64,000 nt of DNA from Alopecurus myosuroides (taxonomy: Eukaryota > Streptophyta > Magnoliopsida > Poales > Poaceae): the NCBI GenBank assembly GCA_028641055.1, contig CM054058.1, positions 83,556,020 to 83,620,019 of the forward strand. Direction: 5' to 3'. Below, one piece after another: positions 8,226-20,469 of this stretch; the stretch's first letter is position 1, and each line of letters begins with the position of its first letter. The notes beneath the pieces are model-generated. The model was not told the DNA's origin, made no database searches, and saw only the letters and a program-made list of their open reading frames with translations. The position numbers were made by a program, and so were the translations under genes.

Positions 8226-11200
8226 TCTGACCATGTCTGTCTTGTCCTCGACTCCCACGATGTTTCTTTTCCCTGAAAGAACTATGTGGCGCCTTGGCTC
8301 ATCATCTGATGTATTCGTTTCCTTATCTTTTGTTTTTCCTCGGTCTGCTAGACATGTCCTTCACATAGAAAACCCTGAGCCACATCATAGGCTAGGACGA
8401 ATTGATCATTGCCGTACCCAAGATTCTTCTGATCCACTGTTGTCATTCCGTACTTCGGGTCTACCTTCACGCCTGACAGGTTGAACCATTTGCACCAGAA
8501 CAAAGGGACCTTAAAGGAAGGTCCGTAGTCAAGTTCCCATATCTGCTCTATGTAACCCATAGTATGTGACCCTTTGCCCGTTGTCGTCTTTTGCATCAAA
8601 CCGGACGCCACTGTTTGGTTGGTGCTCTTTTTATCTTGTTCTGCCGTGTAAAATATGTTACCATTTATCTCGTACCCTTTAAAGGTCAATACAGTCGAAG
8701 ATGGTTGCTTGGCCAACAAGTATAGCTCATCTTCAACAATGTTGTCATTAATCAACGTCTTTGCAACCAACCTCCGAAAGTCTTCGCGTGTTCTTTCGCA
8801 ATGAAATCTTCAGGGTGCTCCGGATATTCCGAGCGTAAAATATCCGTGTGTTCCTGGATATATGGAGCCGCCAAGCTGGAATTAACTAGAACTGTGTAGT
8901 GTGCTTGACTGAAAGATTGCTCGTCAATACATGTTGTTGATTTCTTTCCTAGCGTGCCTTTTCCACGCAGTCTCCCCTCATGGCGCGACTGAGGAACCCC
9001 GATCGGGTTCAGGTCAGGAATAAAGTCAACACAAAACTCAATGACCTCCTCTGTTCCATAGCCCTTGACCATGCTTCCTTCTGGTCTAGCACGGTTTCTA
9101 ACATAATTCTTCAAGACTCCCATGAACCACTCAAAGGGGAACATATTGTGTAAGAATACAGGACCGAGAACGGAAATCTCTTGGACTAGGTGAACTATGA
9201 GGTGCGTCATAATATTGAAAAAGGTTGGTGGGAACACCAACTCGAAGCTGACAAGACATTGGACCACGTCCTTCTGTAAACTTGGTAGAGTTGCTGGATC
9301 GATTGCCTTCTGAGAAATTGCGTTGAGGAATGCACATAGCTTCACAATGGGTACTCGCACGTTTTCTGGCAGAAGCCCCCCTCAATGCAATCGGAAGTAA
9401 CTGGGTCATGATCACGTGGCAGTCATGAGACTTAAGGTTTTGGAACTTTTTCTCTTCCAGGTTTAGTATTCCTTTTATGTTCGACGAGTAGCCAGACGGG
9501 ACCTTGATACTACTCAGGACTTGGAAAAAGATCTTCTTCTCTTCCTTGGTAAGAGCGTAGCTGGCAGGACCTTTGAAATTCTCTGGATTCATCAGGTCGT
9601 CTGGTTCGTGCATACGTTGGTGGTGCAGCCGTGCTTTTGGTGTATCTCTCGACTTCTTCCCATGCACGCCCAATAAGTTTAGCAGGTTCACGCAAATATT
9701 TTTCGTCACGTGCATCACGTCGATCGCAGAGCGAACCTCTAGGAATTTCCAATAGGGTAGTTCCCAGAATATAGATTTCTTCTTCCACATGGCTACGTGG
9801 TTGTCGGCGTCATTTGGAACAGATTGTGCGCCAGGACCCTTTCCAAAGATTACTTTTATATCTTTGACCATGTCATATATATCAGTACCTTTAGGGAGGG
9901 TTGGCTTCCTCCGTGTATCTGCCTCGCCTTTGAAATGCTTTCCTTTCTTTCTTACGGGATGCCTGTCTGGAAGAAATCGACGATGCCCCGGGTACACATT
10001 CTTGCCTATATGTATACTTTCTGTCTCGCCTAAACAGTGTGTGCATGCGCTGTATCCCTTGTTTGACTGTCCTGAGATGTTACTAAGAGCGGGCCAATCA
10101 TTGATGGTAACAAACAGCAACCCTCGCAGGTCAAATTCCTCTTGTTTGTACTCGTCCCACACACGTACACCTTCGTCAGCCCACAACTCTAAAAGTTCAT
10201 CAACCAGTGGCCTCAGGTACACATCAATGTTGTTGCCGGGTTGCGACGGGCCTGGGATAAGCACTGGCATCATAATGAACTTACGCTTCATGCATAACCA
10301 AGGAGGAAGGTTATAGATACATAGAGTCACGGGCCAGGTGCTATGACTGCTAGTCTGCTCCCCAAATGGATTCAGGCCATCTGTACTCAGACCAAACCTT
10401 AAGTTTCTTGCGTCATGTGCAAAGTCCTCGTACTTATCGTCGATGTTTCTCCACTGCGACCCATCAGCGGGGTGTCTCAGCATATCGTCTTCCTTACGGT
10501 CTTCTTTGTGCCATCGCAACAACTTGGCATGCTCTTTGTTTCGGAACAAACGTTTCAACCGTGGTATTATAGGAGCATGCCACATCACCTTGGCAGGAAT
10601 CCTCTTCCTGGGGCGATCGTCGCCCTCAACATCACCAGGGTCATCTCGCCTGATCTTATACCGAAATGCACCGCATACCGAGCAGGCATTTAAATTCTCG
10701 TGCTGGCCGCGGTAGAGGATGCAGTCATTGATGCATGCATGTATCTTATGCACTTCCAATCCTAGAGGGCAGACAACCTTCTTTGCTTCGTATGTACTGC
10801 AGGGCAGCACGTTATTTCTTGGAAGCATCTTCTTCATTATTTTCAGCAGGTTTTCAAATCCCTTGTCAGATAATCCATTCTCTGCCTTCCATTGCAGCAA
10901 TTCAAGGGTGGTGCCCAGTTTTTTCTGGCCATCTTCGCAAGTTGGGTACAACAATTTTTTGTGGTCTTCTAACATGCGCTCCAACTTCAACCTCTCGTTT
11001 TCACTTGCGCAGTTTATCTGTTCTTCACGAATGACCTGACGAAGATCATCATCAGACTCATCAACAATGTTCTCAAGTTCAGGCGCGTCTTTCCCCATTT
11101 CAGTATCACCGTGTTCATCGAACATAGGATAATTATCATTATCCTCTTCTTCTTCATTGTCTTCCATTATAACCCCTCTTTCTCCGTGCTTGGTCCAACA

Positions 11201-11404
11201 AAAATAACTGGGCATGAAGCCTTCTTGCAACAGGTGGGTGTGTATGGTTCTTGAGCTAGGGAAATTCCTCTTATTCTGGCATTTTTTACATGGACAAAAA
11301 ATAAATCCATTCTGCCTGTTTTTCTCAGCCACATTGAGAAAACTATGCATGCCATTAAGGAATTCGGGACGACGTCGATCACTGTACATCTATTGCCGGT
11401 TCAT
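8080..11404 (-). pseudogene. CACTA TNP2-type transposase, broken
   Basis: Reading from 11404, the expected start is MNRQ followed by a TAG (where these proteins usually have W) and then MYSDRRRPEFLNGMHSFLN. The N-terminal transposase-associated zinc domain follows (CPCKKCQNK, GFMPSYFCWTKHGE), then an acidic linker. The Transposase_21 core has CPLGLEVHKIHACINDC, CSVCGAFRYK, LRFGLSTDGLNPFG and IPGPSQPGNNIDVYLRPL. At a run of six C (9376-9381) the frame shifts. The next frame carries the DUF4218 region (FPFEWFMGVLKNYVRNRARP). A second one-base shift near 8758 leads to the DUF4216 region (LTFKGYEINGN, VPLFWCKWF), and further shifts near 8200 lead to the basic tail. The protein cuts and joins CACTA ends. 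As written it could not be made whole, though the homopolymer shifts may be sequence errors. Confidence 0.85.
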
Positions 11405-11570
11405 CTGCATTATATAAATTTATCAACAACCATTATGCTAAATCATCATGACTAAATTAATTAATTAATACAAAAAGTTCATCACACGTTAATACCAAAC
11501 TAGCGTATAGTGACCATACATATATAGTTCTCAGAAAAATACACACTGAAACCATCCATAAAAACTCTCT

Positions 11571-11891
11571 CTAATTAATGCATTTAAAAACAACAACAAA
11601 TGCGATCAAAATCGCAACAAAGGTAACAATTGACCCGACGACATAATGATACCAAGCCTCTTTACTAATTGCATATTTCCTAATCTTTCTAATCTTCAGG
11701 CGCATTGCGTCCATCTCGCTCTTGTGACTATCGACGACACCGGCAAGAACCTTTTCCAAGGTCATCTTCTCTCTTTCAGTTTTTTCCAACCTTTCTTCAG
11801 TTTTTTTCAATCTTTCTTTCAAGCCAATATTTTCTTGTTCAACTAAGTATAACTTCTCAACAATAGGGTCGATTGGCATTTCCGGTTCCAC
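11571..11891 (-). CDS. small coiled-coil plus membrane-anchor protein of CACTA element
   Basis: A 106-residue intact frame starting MEPEMPIDPIVEKLY. Residues 13-50 are a heptad-like K/E-rich coiled coil. A basic stretch MRLKIRKIRKYA follows, and the C-terminus is a hydrophobic segment (GSIVTFVAILIAFVVVF) long enough to cross a membrane. It lies just upstream of the transposase on the same strand and within the same element. Proteins of this appearance accompany transposase genes in cereal CACTA elements; no biochemical role is known to me. The intact frame next to a broken transposase is notable. Confidence 0.6.
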   Translation of the reverse strand: MEPEMPIDPIVEKLYLVEQENIGLKERLKKTEERLEKTEREKMTLEKVLAGVVDSHKSEMDAMRLKIRKIRKYAISKEAWYHYVVGSIVTFVAILIAFVVVFKCIN

Positions 11892-12524
11892 TACCTCCTA
11901 TATAAAAATATCTATGTCAAGTTGGTCGGCGTAAGTAATTGTCGTATAATCAGGAAATGAAAATATGTAGTGAAAAAAGATAATATACCACATCCGAATC
12001 ATAGACTGGACGAGGGCCAACGGGGACGGATATCAAAATCATGGCTCTAGAAAATTATATACAAGTAAATACGTAAATCATACAAATCAAAATTTGTTTT
12101 GGTAAATAAAAACAATAGGTTCATCAAGGTTGTGTCGGTGATGGGGCGATCGACGGTAGTGAGGAAGGGGACAAGGCGCGCGACACTAAAAAAAGCACAA
12201 ATCATAATTAATTTTGAGCTCAAATTGCATCAATTTGTATACATAACAAAATGAATAACAAATTCTAGCTTAGCTAGGCATTTCATCAAACACCTAGCTA
12301 GCACAACAAAAATGAAATGAGCAAGAAAACGAGCAAAACTTGCAATGTCGGAAGAGGGAACGTTGATGCTAACCGTAGAACCGATGGGTACCAACAATCT
12401 TGACAAATGGTGGAGAAAATGGGGATGGATTAGACCTCACAAGAGGAAGGAGAGAGCAAAAATGGAGTTGAGCTAGAGCTGGAAAAAATGGAGCTGAACT
12501 CGGGGTGGTATATATGTAGGGTTT
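11892..12524 (-). other. CACTA 5' leader, no gene seen
   Basis: AT-rich sequence between the small ORF and the right subterminal repeats. It probably holds the promoter and non-coding first exon of the minus-strand CACTA genes. A possible TATA-like run appears near 12510 (GGTATATATGTAGGG on the plus strand). No open frame of note. Confidence 0.4.
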
Positions 12525-12847
12525 AGGGGAGGGCTTTAGGACCGGTTTGTGTTACAAACCGGTTCTAAAGGATATGACAGCGGGACCCGCAGTAGCTGCA
12601 AAAAATGAGAAAACCTGTAACACCGGTTTGTGATACAAACCGGTTCTAAAGGGTCTGCCCCTGGGCCCCCCTCCCTGCAGCAAATGACCCGCAAGGCCTT
12701 TAGGACCGGTTTGTGTTACAAACTGGTCCTAAAGGCCTTGCGGCCATTTGCTGCATGGGTGGGGCCCAGGGGACAGACTCTTTTGAACCGGTTTGTATCA
12801 CATCCGGTTCCATTGTGTTTGGCTCAATGCTCTGTTTTCTACTAGTG
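12525..12847. repeat. CACTA right subterminal repeats and terminus
   Basis: At least four copies of TTTAGGACCGGTTTGTG or its variants pair as hairpins with ACAAACCGGTTCTAAAGG. The terminus TAGTG is at 12843-12847. The following three bases are ATA, the candidate target duplication; its partner was not found. Confidence 0.8.
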
Positions 12848-13455
12848 ATAGGAGCTTATCTAAAAAAAAATGAGAAGCATAGTTATGACTAATCTTGCAT
12901 AATTTAATCACCGTGCAGGATGGATCTAGGCACGTCTCTACACCCCTACCTATAACTATGAACACTCAGGTAAGGTACGATCCATCATATTTGTGTGATA
13001 GCTTCACGTGAGTACCACTCGGCTAGTATCTCAGATGCAAACAGACAACAAAGAACCGTCTCGACAAGTCGATCCATCCGCCTTGGAGCTGCTCCTGAAA
13101 GGTCAGGGTCAAGCCCTAGAGATCAACCACCGGTTTACCAAAAAGAACAGAAGCCGAGTTGACGAACGCAAAGGAGTACATAGATAAATTCACACCCTGC
13201 CAAAGGAAAGGACGTTAAGAGCAGATGGTAAGTACAGTACTAAGTAGCCTAGAAGATCACAAATCCTAGACCATGGACCACGAAAAGTCTAAACAAACTA
13301 CGCAAACATATAGACGCGGGACATGAAGCTAACAATGCAGCAGCGGTCAGGCGCATCTTTTGCCAGTGTCTTTGATCTCGTGTGTCACCCCAATCACGTG
13401 GTCATACCGATGGAATTATACAATAACCATGGGCAGATTCGAAGCTCCCCTACGG
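12848..13455. other. unassigned flank between CACTA end and dioxygenase fragment
   Basis: About 600 bp of mixed-composition sequence with no convincing frame, hairpin or repeat. Possibly the remnant 5' region of the broken dioxygenase gene or an older inserted fragment. Confidence 0.4.
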
Positions 13456-13567
13456 CTCCATGGACATGCAGCAAATGTACAGGGGGTTCAGCTACCAGGA
13501 AATCCGGGAGCAGGTGCAGGCCGACTTCAAAGCCACTAGCGCCAAGTTAGGGATCGCCCGCCGCCCC
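13456..13567 (+). pseudogene. 2OG-Fe(II) dioxygenase, last-exon fragment
   Basis: From 13473 the plus strand encodes MYRGFSYQEIREQVQADFKA and then TSAKLGIARR. This matches the C-terminus of the intact dioxygenase at 51775-51860 (RYRGFSYREFREQVQADIKA) almost residue for residue. Nucleotide similarity starts near 13456; upstream of that the two loci do not match, so about nine tenths of the gene is missing. The fragment is interrupted at 13568 by the poly-T side of a LINE, and the matching 3' flank resumes near 21060-21090. Confidence 0.85.
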
Positions 13568-13777
13568 TTTTTTTTTTAAAAAAAAAAGGAAAATCTAGCC
13601 TCTGCATCAGGTTGATGCACACAGATTTTATTAAAACCATAATCATCCAAGCATCAAATTACATCCAGCACCACTGACACAAGAGTCTCAATAGCTCCTA
13701 TACAGAAAACTACTGGTGTAAATAAAGTAGAAGGCAAGAACCGACTAAACCAAGCACCCATCTCCATCAGAATGCGG

Positions 13778-16700
13778 CTATCGAGGACAAATACGACTAT
13801 TATGCAACCAGCCACCCTTGGTGTAGATAGCCTGAACGACCGCCATCATTCGAGTGCATCCACCATCCAAACGCACACGTTGGTCCTCCGGTAGAAGGTG
13901 AGACCAGAGAAGTATCCAATATTTGGCCTGATGAACCACCTGCAAAAAAATCCCGGCTTTCTCATTGTTAAAAACAACTCCATTCCTGTGATTCCAAACA
14001 GCCCAAAATAAAGCACATACTCCTATGCGTATAAGTGCTTTCGTAGAATTATCTACCCCATATAACCAATTACCAAACAAATTAGTAATAGACACCGGAG
14101 GTGAAATGCTAAATGGAAAGTGCACTAGCCTCCAAATCTTTTTAACAAAAGCACAAGAGATAAACAGATGTTCTACGGTTTCTGGATCCCCACAAAACAC
14201 ACATTTTTTACGCACAACACAATTCCTCTTAGTCAAATTATCTTTCGTCAGCAATTCTTTCCTAGAAAGAAACCACATAAAAATCTTTATCTTGAGAGGC
14301 ACCTTTAATTTCCACAAGTACTTCTTTAAAAATATAGCATCCTCATTCATCAAATCAGCGTAATAAGAACGAACAGAAAAATACCAGAAGTAGTGAGTGT
14401 CCAACGACAATTATCCTGATTGTCCACTAAAGACACATCCATAAGTCTTTCTACAAGATGCAACCATCTCTCCCATTTATCCCAGTAATGGAACGTCGAA
14501 ATTGTAAATTAAGAGGTGAATGACCGAGAACATCTGAAACTAAAATATTCTTATAACTCACAATTGAGTATAATGACGGATATTGGGCTGCCAGAGGCGA
14601 ATTCCCTAGCCAACAATCCTCCCAAAATCTAAAGCTCTCACAATTACCTAATGTGAACTTCACTCGTTTGAAAAACTCATCCTTCACCCGCATGATGCCC
14701 TTCCAAAAAGGCGAGTCTGTTGGTTTAGCCTCAATTTCGGCCAGAGTTTTTCCACCTAGATATTTGTTAGTCAAAAGTTCATGCCACATCTCCTCTTCAG
14801 TTAACAGCTTAAACAACCATTTACTTAAGAGACAACGGTTCTTGACGTCCAACACCTCGATACCTAAACCCCCTTGGTCCTTAGGACGACAAACAATATT
14901 CCATTTCGTCAGCCTATATTTCTTCTTAACATTATCGCTTTGCCAGAAAAAATGAGACCTATAGAAATCAATTCTTTTCCGTACCCCGATGGGAACCTCA
15001 AAGAAAGAGAAGAGAAACATAGGTAAACTAGTTAACACTAAATTGACTAAAACAAGTCGATCACCGTAAGACAACAATTTGCCTATCCAAGAGCCCAACT
15101 TGTGCTCAAACCTGTCCTCCACAACCTTCCATTGTTTATTGAGTAAACGCCTATAATGAATAGGTATACCAGATATTTAAATGGTAGATTACCTACTTTG
15201 CAACCAAAGATGCGTCTGTAATCATCCATATGCTCACTAGCGTTGCCAAAGCAAAAAATCTCACTTTTATGAAAATTAATTTTTAAGCCAGACATCTGCT
15301 CAAACATAGATAAAATCAATTTCATGTTCACAGCCTTGTCTAGATCATGTTCTAGGAAAAGAACTGTGTAATCAGCATATTGGAGAATCGATATCCCCCC
15401 TTCCACTAAATGTGGTACCAAACCACCGATCTGATTATCTTCTTAACCCTAGCTATAATAACAGCCAACATGTCCGCCACAAGATTGAAAAGAATAGGGG
15501 ATAAATGGTCACCCTGGCGTAGCCCTTTTAGCGTCTGAAAGAAATGACCAATGTCATCATTCACTTTAATACCGACACTACCACCTTGCACAAAACGAGC
15601 AACCCAGTCACACCATTGTGGACTGAATCCTTTCATACATAAAGTTTGCTGTAAGAAATCCCAATTAACTTTATCGTAGGCCTTTTCAAAATCAATTTTG
15701 AAGAAAACCCCATTCATTTTCTTCCTATGAAGCTCATGGATAGTTTCGTGCAGAACAACCACCCCTTCAAGAATATTTCTTCCAGGTAGAAAGGTTGATT
15801 GAGATGGTTTAATAACATTCTGAGCAATCGAAGTGACCCTATTCGTACCCACTTTAGTAATAAAATTGAAACTAACATTCAACGGGAAAATTGGTCTATA
15901 CTGCTCAATCCTACATGCATCCTCCTTCTTTGGTAACAAAGTGATAACACCAAAGTTAAGTTTAAACAACGGAAGATTACCCATATGCAGCTGAGAAAAT
16001 AAACCCATCAAGACAACCTTGATAAAGTCCCAACATCGCAGATAAAATTCAGCGGGAAACCCATCAGGACCAGGTGCCTTATTATGTTCCATTTGAGAAA
16101 TAGCATCAAATACCTCTTCCTCTGAAAAAGGAGATGTGAGGTATTCATTTTCCATCGTAGATACCTGAGGTAAATCCCCGATAAATGAATCTACAAGAGA
16201 AAAAGAGGAAGGGGCCGATGCCCCAAAGAGATTCTTATAATACTGAGAAATAAAGAATTTAAGATTTTCTTGCCCCACAATGGTGCCTTCATCCTGTTCT
16301 AATTGAAAGATTCTCTTCTTCCTATGTTTACCATTATCAATCAAGTGAAAATATCTAGTATTATCCCCACCCTGCTGGACATGCTTAATCTTGGCCCTTT
16401 GAGCCCATTTAGACTCCTCTTCTCTACGAAGTTTAGTTAAAAAATCGTCTGCTTGTCTCTTAGCCACGCACTCCTCCTCACTCAAAGGAATTGCCTCAGC
16501 TTTCAGATCCAATTCATTAATAAGTAACAATAGGCGATCCCGCTGCACTTTATATTCTCCGCTAATATGTTTAGCCCGTCCCCTAAGAAAACTCCGGAGA
16601 TATCTAATTTTATTTTGCCAATTTTCAATGGGATTAGACCCGGTGTCCACTTCATTCCATTTTCCCTTAACCATAGCTAAAAACCCCTCCCGCGCAAACC

Positions 16701-17447
16701 ATGCCAACTCAAACGAGAATGCCGACGTATTCCCAACATGAGCCGGTGTCCCAAAGTCAATAAGAATAGGTACATGGTCAGACTCCGTCCTAGTCAGATC
16801 TCGCACAGACAAGAGAGGATATTTTTGTTCCCATTCAATAGAAGCAAGAAAACGATCAAGCTTTTCCAATGTGGGAATAGGATGCATGTCTAGTCACCCA
16901 AGTGTATTGACGCCCAGACATCTCTAGGTCTTTCAAGTCTAAACTTTCTATAATGGCATTGAAAATAACCGGCCAACGAGCATTGAAATTATCGTTATTC
17001 TTCTCCTCCCTTCTCCTAATAATGTTAAAATCTCCCCCAATCAACATTGGGAGGGACTCCTCTTCACAGATTCTAACTAATTCTGCAAGGAACTCTGGTT
17101 TTTTTCTCATCTTGGGCAGCACCATAAACCACCACAAAAGCCCACATGAAGCCATCTTCCTTGGACTTTAGATGAAACTTAACACAAAAATCACCAGCAA
17201 AAATGTTATTAACCAGAATAGAAGCTGGGTTGAACCCAACAAGGATCCCCCGACCTCCCATGAGGTGGTAAACAATACCACGTGAACTCCAAACCTCCCA
17301 CTAGATGTCTTAAAAATGATTAGAAAAATTTGATCTCCCTGTTTCCAATAAAGCAAAGAAATCAATTTGTTCACGCACTGTTTCATTTATCGCAAGATGC
17401 TTAGCCGTATCACCCAACCCATTAGAATTCCAAATAAAACCCCTCAT
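13778..17447 (-). pseudogene. LINE ORF2: endonuclease, reverse transcriptase, zf-RVT (broken)
   Basis: The start MRGFIWNSNGLGDTAKH lies at 17447, eight bases past the ORF1 stop. The endonuclease shows GRGILVGFN, LIGGDFNIIRRRE and SDHVPILIDFG. The reverse transcriptase shows NKAPGPDGFPAEFY, FFKIDFEKAYDKVNWDFL and GLRQGDHLSPILFNLVADML. A frameshift near 15420 leads to the catalytic box, which reads QYADYTVLF instead of YADD (codon TAC at 15370-15368). The C-terminal zf-RVT region has PLKIKIFMWFLSRKELLT and CVFCGDPETVEHLFISC. Stops and at least four frame changes are present, including a stop after RSNFSNHF in the endonuclease. The product would nick target DNA and copy LINE RNA; this copy cannot. 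Confidence 0.85.
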
Positions 17448-17454
17448 CTCGGAA

Positions 17455-20257
17455 TCACTTTTTTAATTTTTTGACAGTGTTTAATCTAGCACTACGCCTC
17501 GGAATTTGACCCTTAGACACAACTGTCTTAGATCTCTGGTTATGTTTCAAAGCAATAATAGGCACATCCAACGTGTTGCCTACAACCTCCTCGTTTTCTA
17601 AATCTAAATCATCACACAGATTTGCTGCATCACGTAAAACCAAACTAGGTGAAGAAGGACATGAAACGGTACCTAAATTATTTTTTAGAACCACACAGTT
17701 CCTAGAGATTTCGGTTTGTTTCAAAGATTCAACAGCTAGGTTTTTTCATCAACTGAATTCCCTAGTAAGATACCCAATTAGTAGGGCGAGCAATAATAAT
17801 ATCATTCGATAAAGAAGCAAAAGAAAGACGATTTGCTGGGTTACCTGAAAAAGGATCATCACGTTCAGCCGCACGAAGAGAAGCCCTCTCCTGAATAGGG
17901 AGATCCGCCTCAGGCTGAGCTCTAATTCTTGCACTGGATCATAATCCCGTCGACGAGGGATCAGAAATACCTCCAAACGCAATCACCTCCTCCCGAGATG
18001 GTCTTGATGGCGACACAATAGCCGGCGATCTAGGTAGCTCATCCTCCTCAGAAAACAATCTTCGTCCAACATTCCTCCCACGCCCCGTAGAACCCCTCCT
18101 CGAGTACACATTGGTAGACGAAATCGACGAAGCATCCACACTAATATCAATAATTGGAGAGTCAACCACTCCATTACCGTAACCATCCCCAAGGTGAACA
18201 TGGAGTGGAGAAGGCAGTGAAAAACCCTGCCCCTTCTCCACGACCACCTGCCCCCGCTCGACGGCAGCGTTGCCCAGCTCCACGGGCTGAGACTCATCCG
18301 CCAGCACCACGGCAGCGTGCCCCTGCGCGACGGCAGCTTGCTCTGCTGCGCGCCCTGCCGGCAGCACCGCGGCAGCCTGCCCCGGCTCCACGACAGACTG
18401 CAGCGCCACCACGGCAAACTTCCCTGCCTCCACGGCAGGCTGCAGCACGGGTACTGCACCCTCACCCTGCTTCTTTTCAGTCACTAGCGAAAATAGCCCA
18501 GGCCGAGGGCAAGACGTGTCAATCACGCTCTCATTACCTATCAAAGGATTGTCAACTTTATTATCAACATTGTTCAAAACAAAAACAAGACGCTTTGAAT
18601 CATTTTCAACAAAATAAACAGAAGCAACAGGTTTTTCCTTACCGAAAATCACATAATCAATCTCCTGTTTAGCACGAGCGAAGAACTCCTTAACTCGAGG
18701 AGAGAAAATCACTCCACATTGTCTCTGATAATTAGTACTTGATCCACTGCCTGGATCCACCATCGGATCAACACCCGAGTCCACATTAGACCCCATCCCC
18801 CTAGATCGCTTAATACTTGCTTCTTTTGCGAGACCATCTTGGAAGTCATCCCCTACTCCATGATCATCATTACCTTCCTCATTCTCAGCCATAACCACAT
18901 CTGGGATCGATCTATCCTCACCCTCAACCTCGAAAGCAATCCTATATAGCCCATATTTTATGAAAAGAGGGAAAGTTGTAGGAATCTTAGTATAGTCAAG
19001 ACAGCCCACTAAAATTCTCAAAACTTTCCTTTCCCTAGTGAAATCCATGTCAATGCTCACTGGTTTGGCAAGAAGAAAACCCATAGACCACATAGCAACG
19101 TAATCACCAATATGCTCCTCCGGAATACCAGAAATTCTTAACCAAAAATTAGGTAAAGTGTCCTCTAGCTCAATCTTCTTAGAACAAGTTTCTACTGTCA
19201 TTTTGCAAGGGCTATTAGGTACACAAAAAGTACCAAACACATGCAACCTCTGTAGATCTTGTTTCGAAGGGAACTGCACCTGAAAGATATTCTGGCCCAT
19301 CCTATTAACAACCCAACGAAAGTTATCTTTCGGAACCAGACGTTGTAGCTGCAAGATAATCTGAGGGATACTCATATCACCCCCGTTCACCGCCAAAGAA
19401 GCCAACCGGTGATTAAGAAGTTTTGGCCTATAAGTGTCCGAACATTGGACACCAAAAAACATCAATTCCTCGTGTGCAAAGCCATACTGCACGAGAACCG
19501 GTTTAGGAGCTGTCAACAATCTACAGGTGCCATTAACATGTTGTCTTCCCTCGCAAATATCGCGCATAACAGTGGTGCAATCACCCAAAACATGGCCGCT
19601 CAACCCACAACGGAAGCATCTATTTCTATCCACATTTTTTGCCTTAACTAGAGCATCATTCAACTGATCGGACGTCACCTTTTGTGAACCAACCACACTA
19701 TTTGGATCACCTACCACCCCTGAATCGGAATTCACCCGATGGGGCTGTTGATTAGCAGCAGCAGGAGGTCCAGTCACGATAGCAGAGACCTCGGCCACCT
19801 GCCCAATCGATGTAGCCATAGGAGCGTTAACCGGCGCCGCCACCTGATTCTGACCAACGTAGGGTATCCTATTCGGCGGTCCATCTCTCCTAGCAATGCC
19901 ATAACCGTAGCCTCTCCCTGCACCACCACGGCCACAAGGAAATCCACGACCCTGGTTTTCATACCGTTGCCTCCCGCGACCCCCAACGAAGCCCGGATTC
20001 TGGTTCATCTGCCTCTGCCCATGATTGTAGCCTCCAGCAGCCACGACATTGAAAGCGAAAGGAACCGCCGGAGCAGCAGCAGCCCCTCCAAAACCCCTCG
20101 CCACGCCATGCTGAACATTGTATTGCGGCTGAGCCACTCCCTGATTCGGAGCAGCATCACCACGCCCGGCCTGACCACTTGGTCCTCCTGCTTCCAAGGC
20201 ACCACCGAAGCCATTGAAGCCCCCGGCGTGTCCTCGGCCCCCTCCTCTGCCTGCCAT
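17455..20257 (-). pseudogene. LINE ORF1, gag-like CCHC protein (frameshifted near its end)
   Basis: A long frame from MAGRGGGRGHAGGFNGF begins with a Gly/Arg/Gln-rich low-complexity region. A zinc knuckle RCFRCGLSGHVLGDC (CX2CX4HX4C) follows, then a conserved domain around LQRLVPKDNFRWVVNRM and LEDTLPNFWLRISGIPEEHI (DUF4283-like RNA-binding fold), then an Ala/Val/Gln-rich repeat region. The main frame closes at 17939. The last part, ending QIPRRSARLNTVKKLKK, is in other frames down to the stop at 17455. ORF1 proteins of L1 elements coat the element RNA; that role is from family knowledge. Confidence 0.8.
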
Positions 20258-20469
20258 AGTTGTATCACGGTGCACGCACACGATTGGCTTCGAGGCGGCA
20301 GCGCAGCCCCAGGTAAACCCTAGTAGGGAGCGAACACCACGACCGCACGGATAATCACCCGATGGGAGATCACGCGGGCCTTGGCCCCAAAGCCCAGATC
20401 GACAGCGCTAGGATTCGGACGTGAAATATGGCCTGATGGCATGCAATCACGCCCCTTCCTAATCGGGGA

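Larger units (their letters stand above)
7449..12847 (-). mobile_element. CACTA transposon with TNP2-type transposase (left boundary uncertain)
   Basis: The right end reads ...TTCTACTAGTG at 12843-12847, i.e. CACTAGTAGAAAACAG on the minus strand, a common Triticeae CACTA terminus. It is preceded by subterminal ACCGGTTTGTGTTACAAACCGG hairpins (12525-12800). Reading inward on the minus strand come a coiled-coil ORF, then the transposase, whose 3' end runs into a second set of hairpins at 8053-8090. No CACTA or TAGTG boundary is visible on the left, so the 7449 limit is only where another hairpin set ends. Confidence 0.65.

Noticed and set aside
4159..12847. Pairing the CACTA end at 4159 with the TAGTG end at 12847 as one element
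   Set aside because: The terminal sequences differ (CACTACAGGCC versus CACTAGTAGAAAA), the subterminal motifs differ (TTTAGCACC versus TTTAGGACC), and the flanking triplets (GCC and ATA) do not match.
18154..18672. A 172-codon plus-strand frame rich in Pro, Arg and Ala
   Set aside because: Antisense of the repeat region of LINE ORF1.
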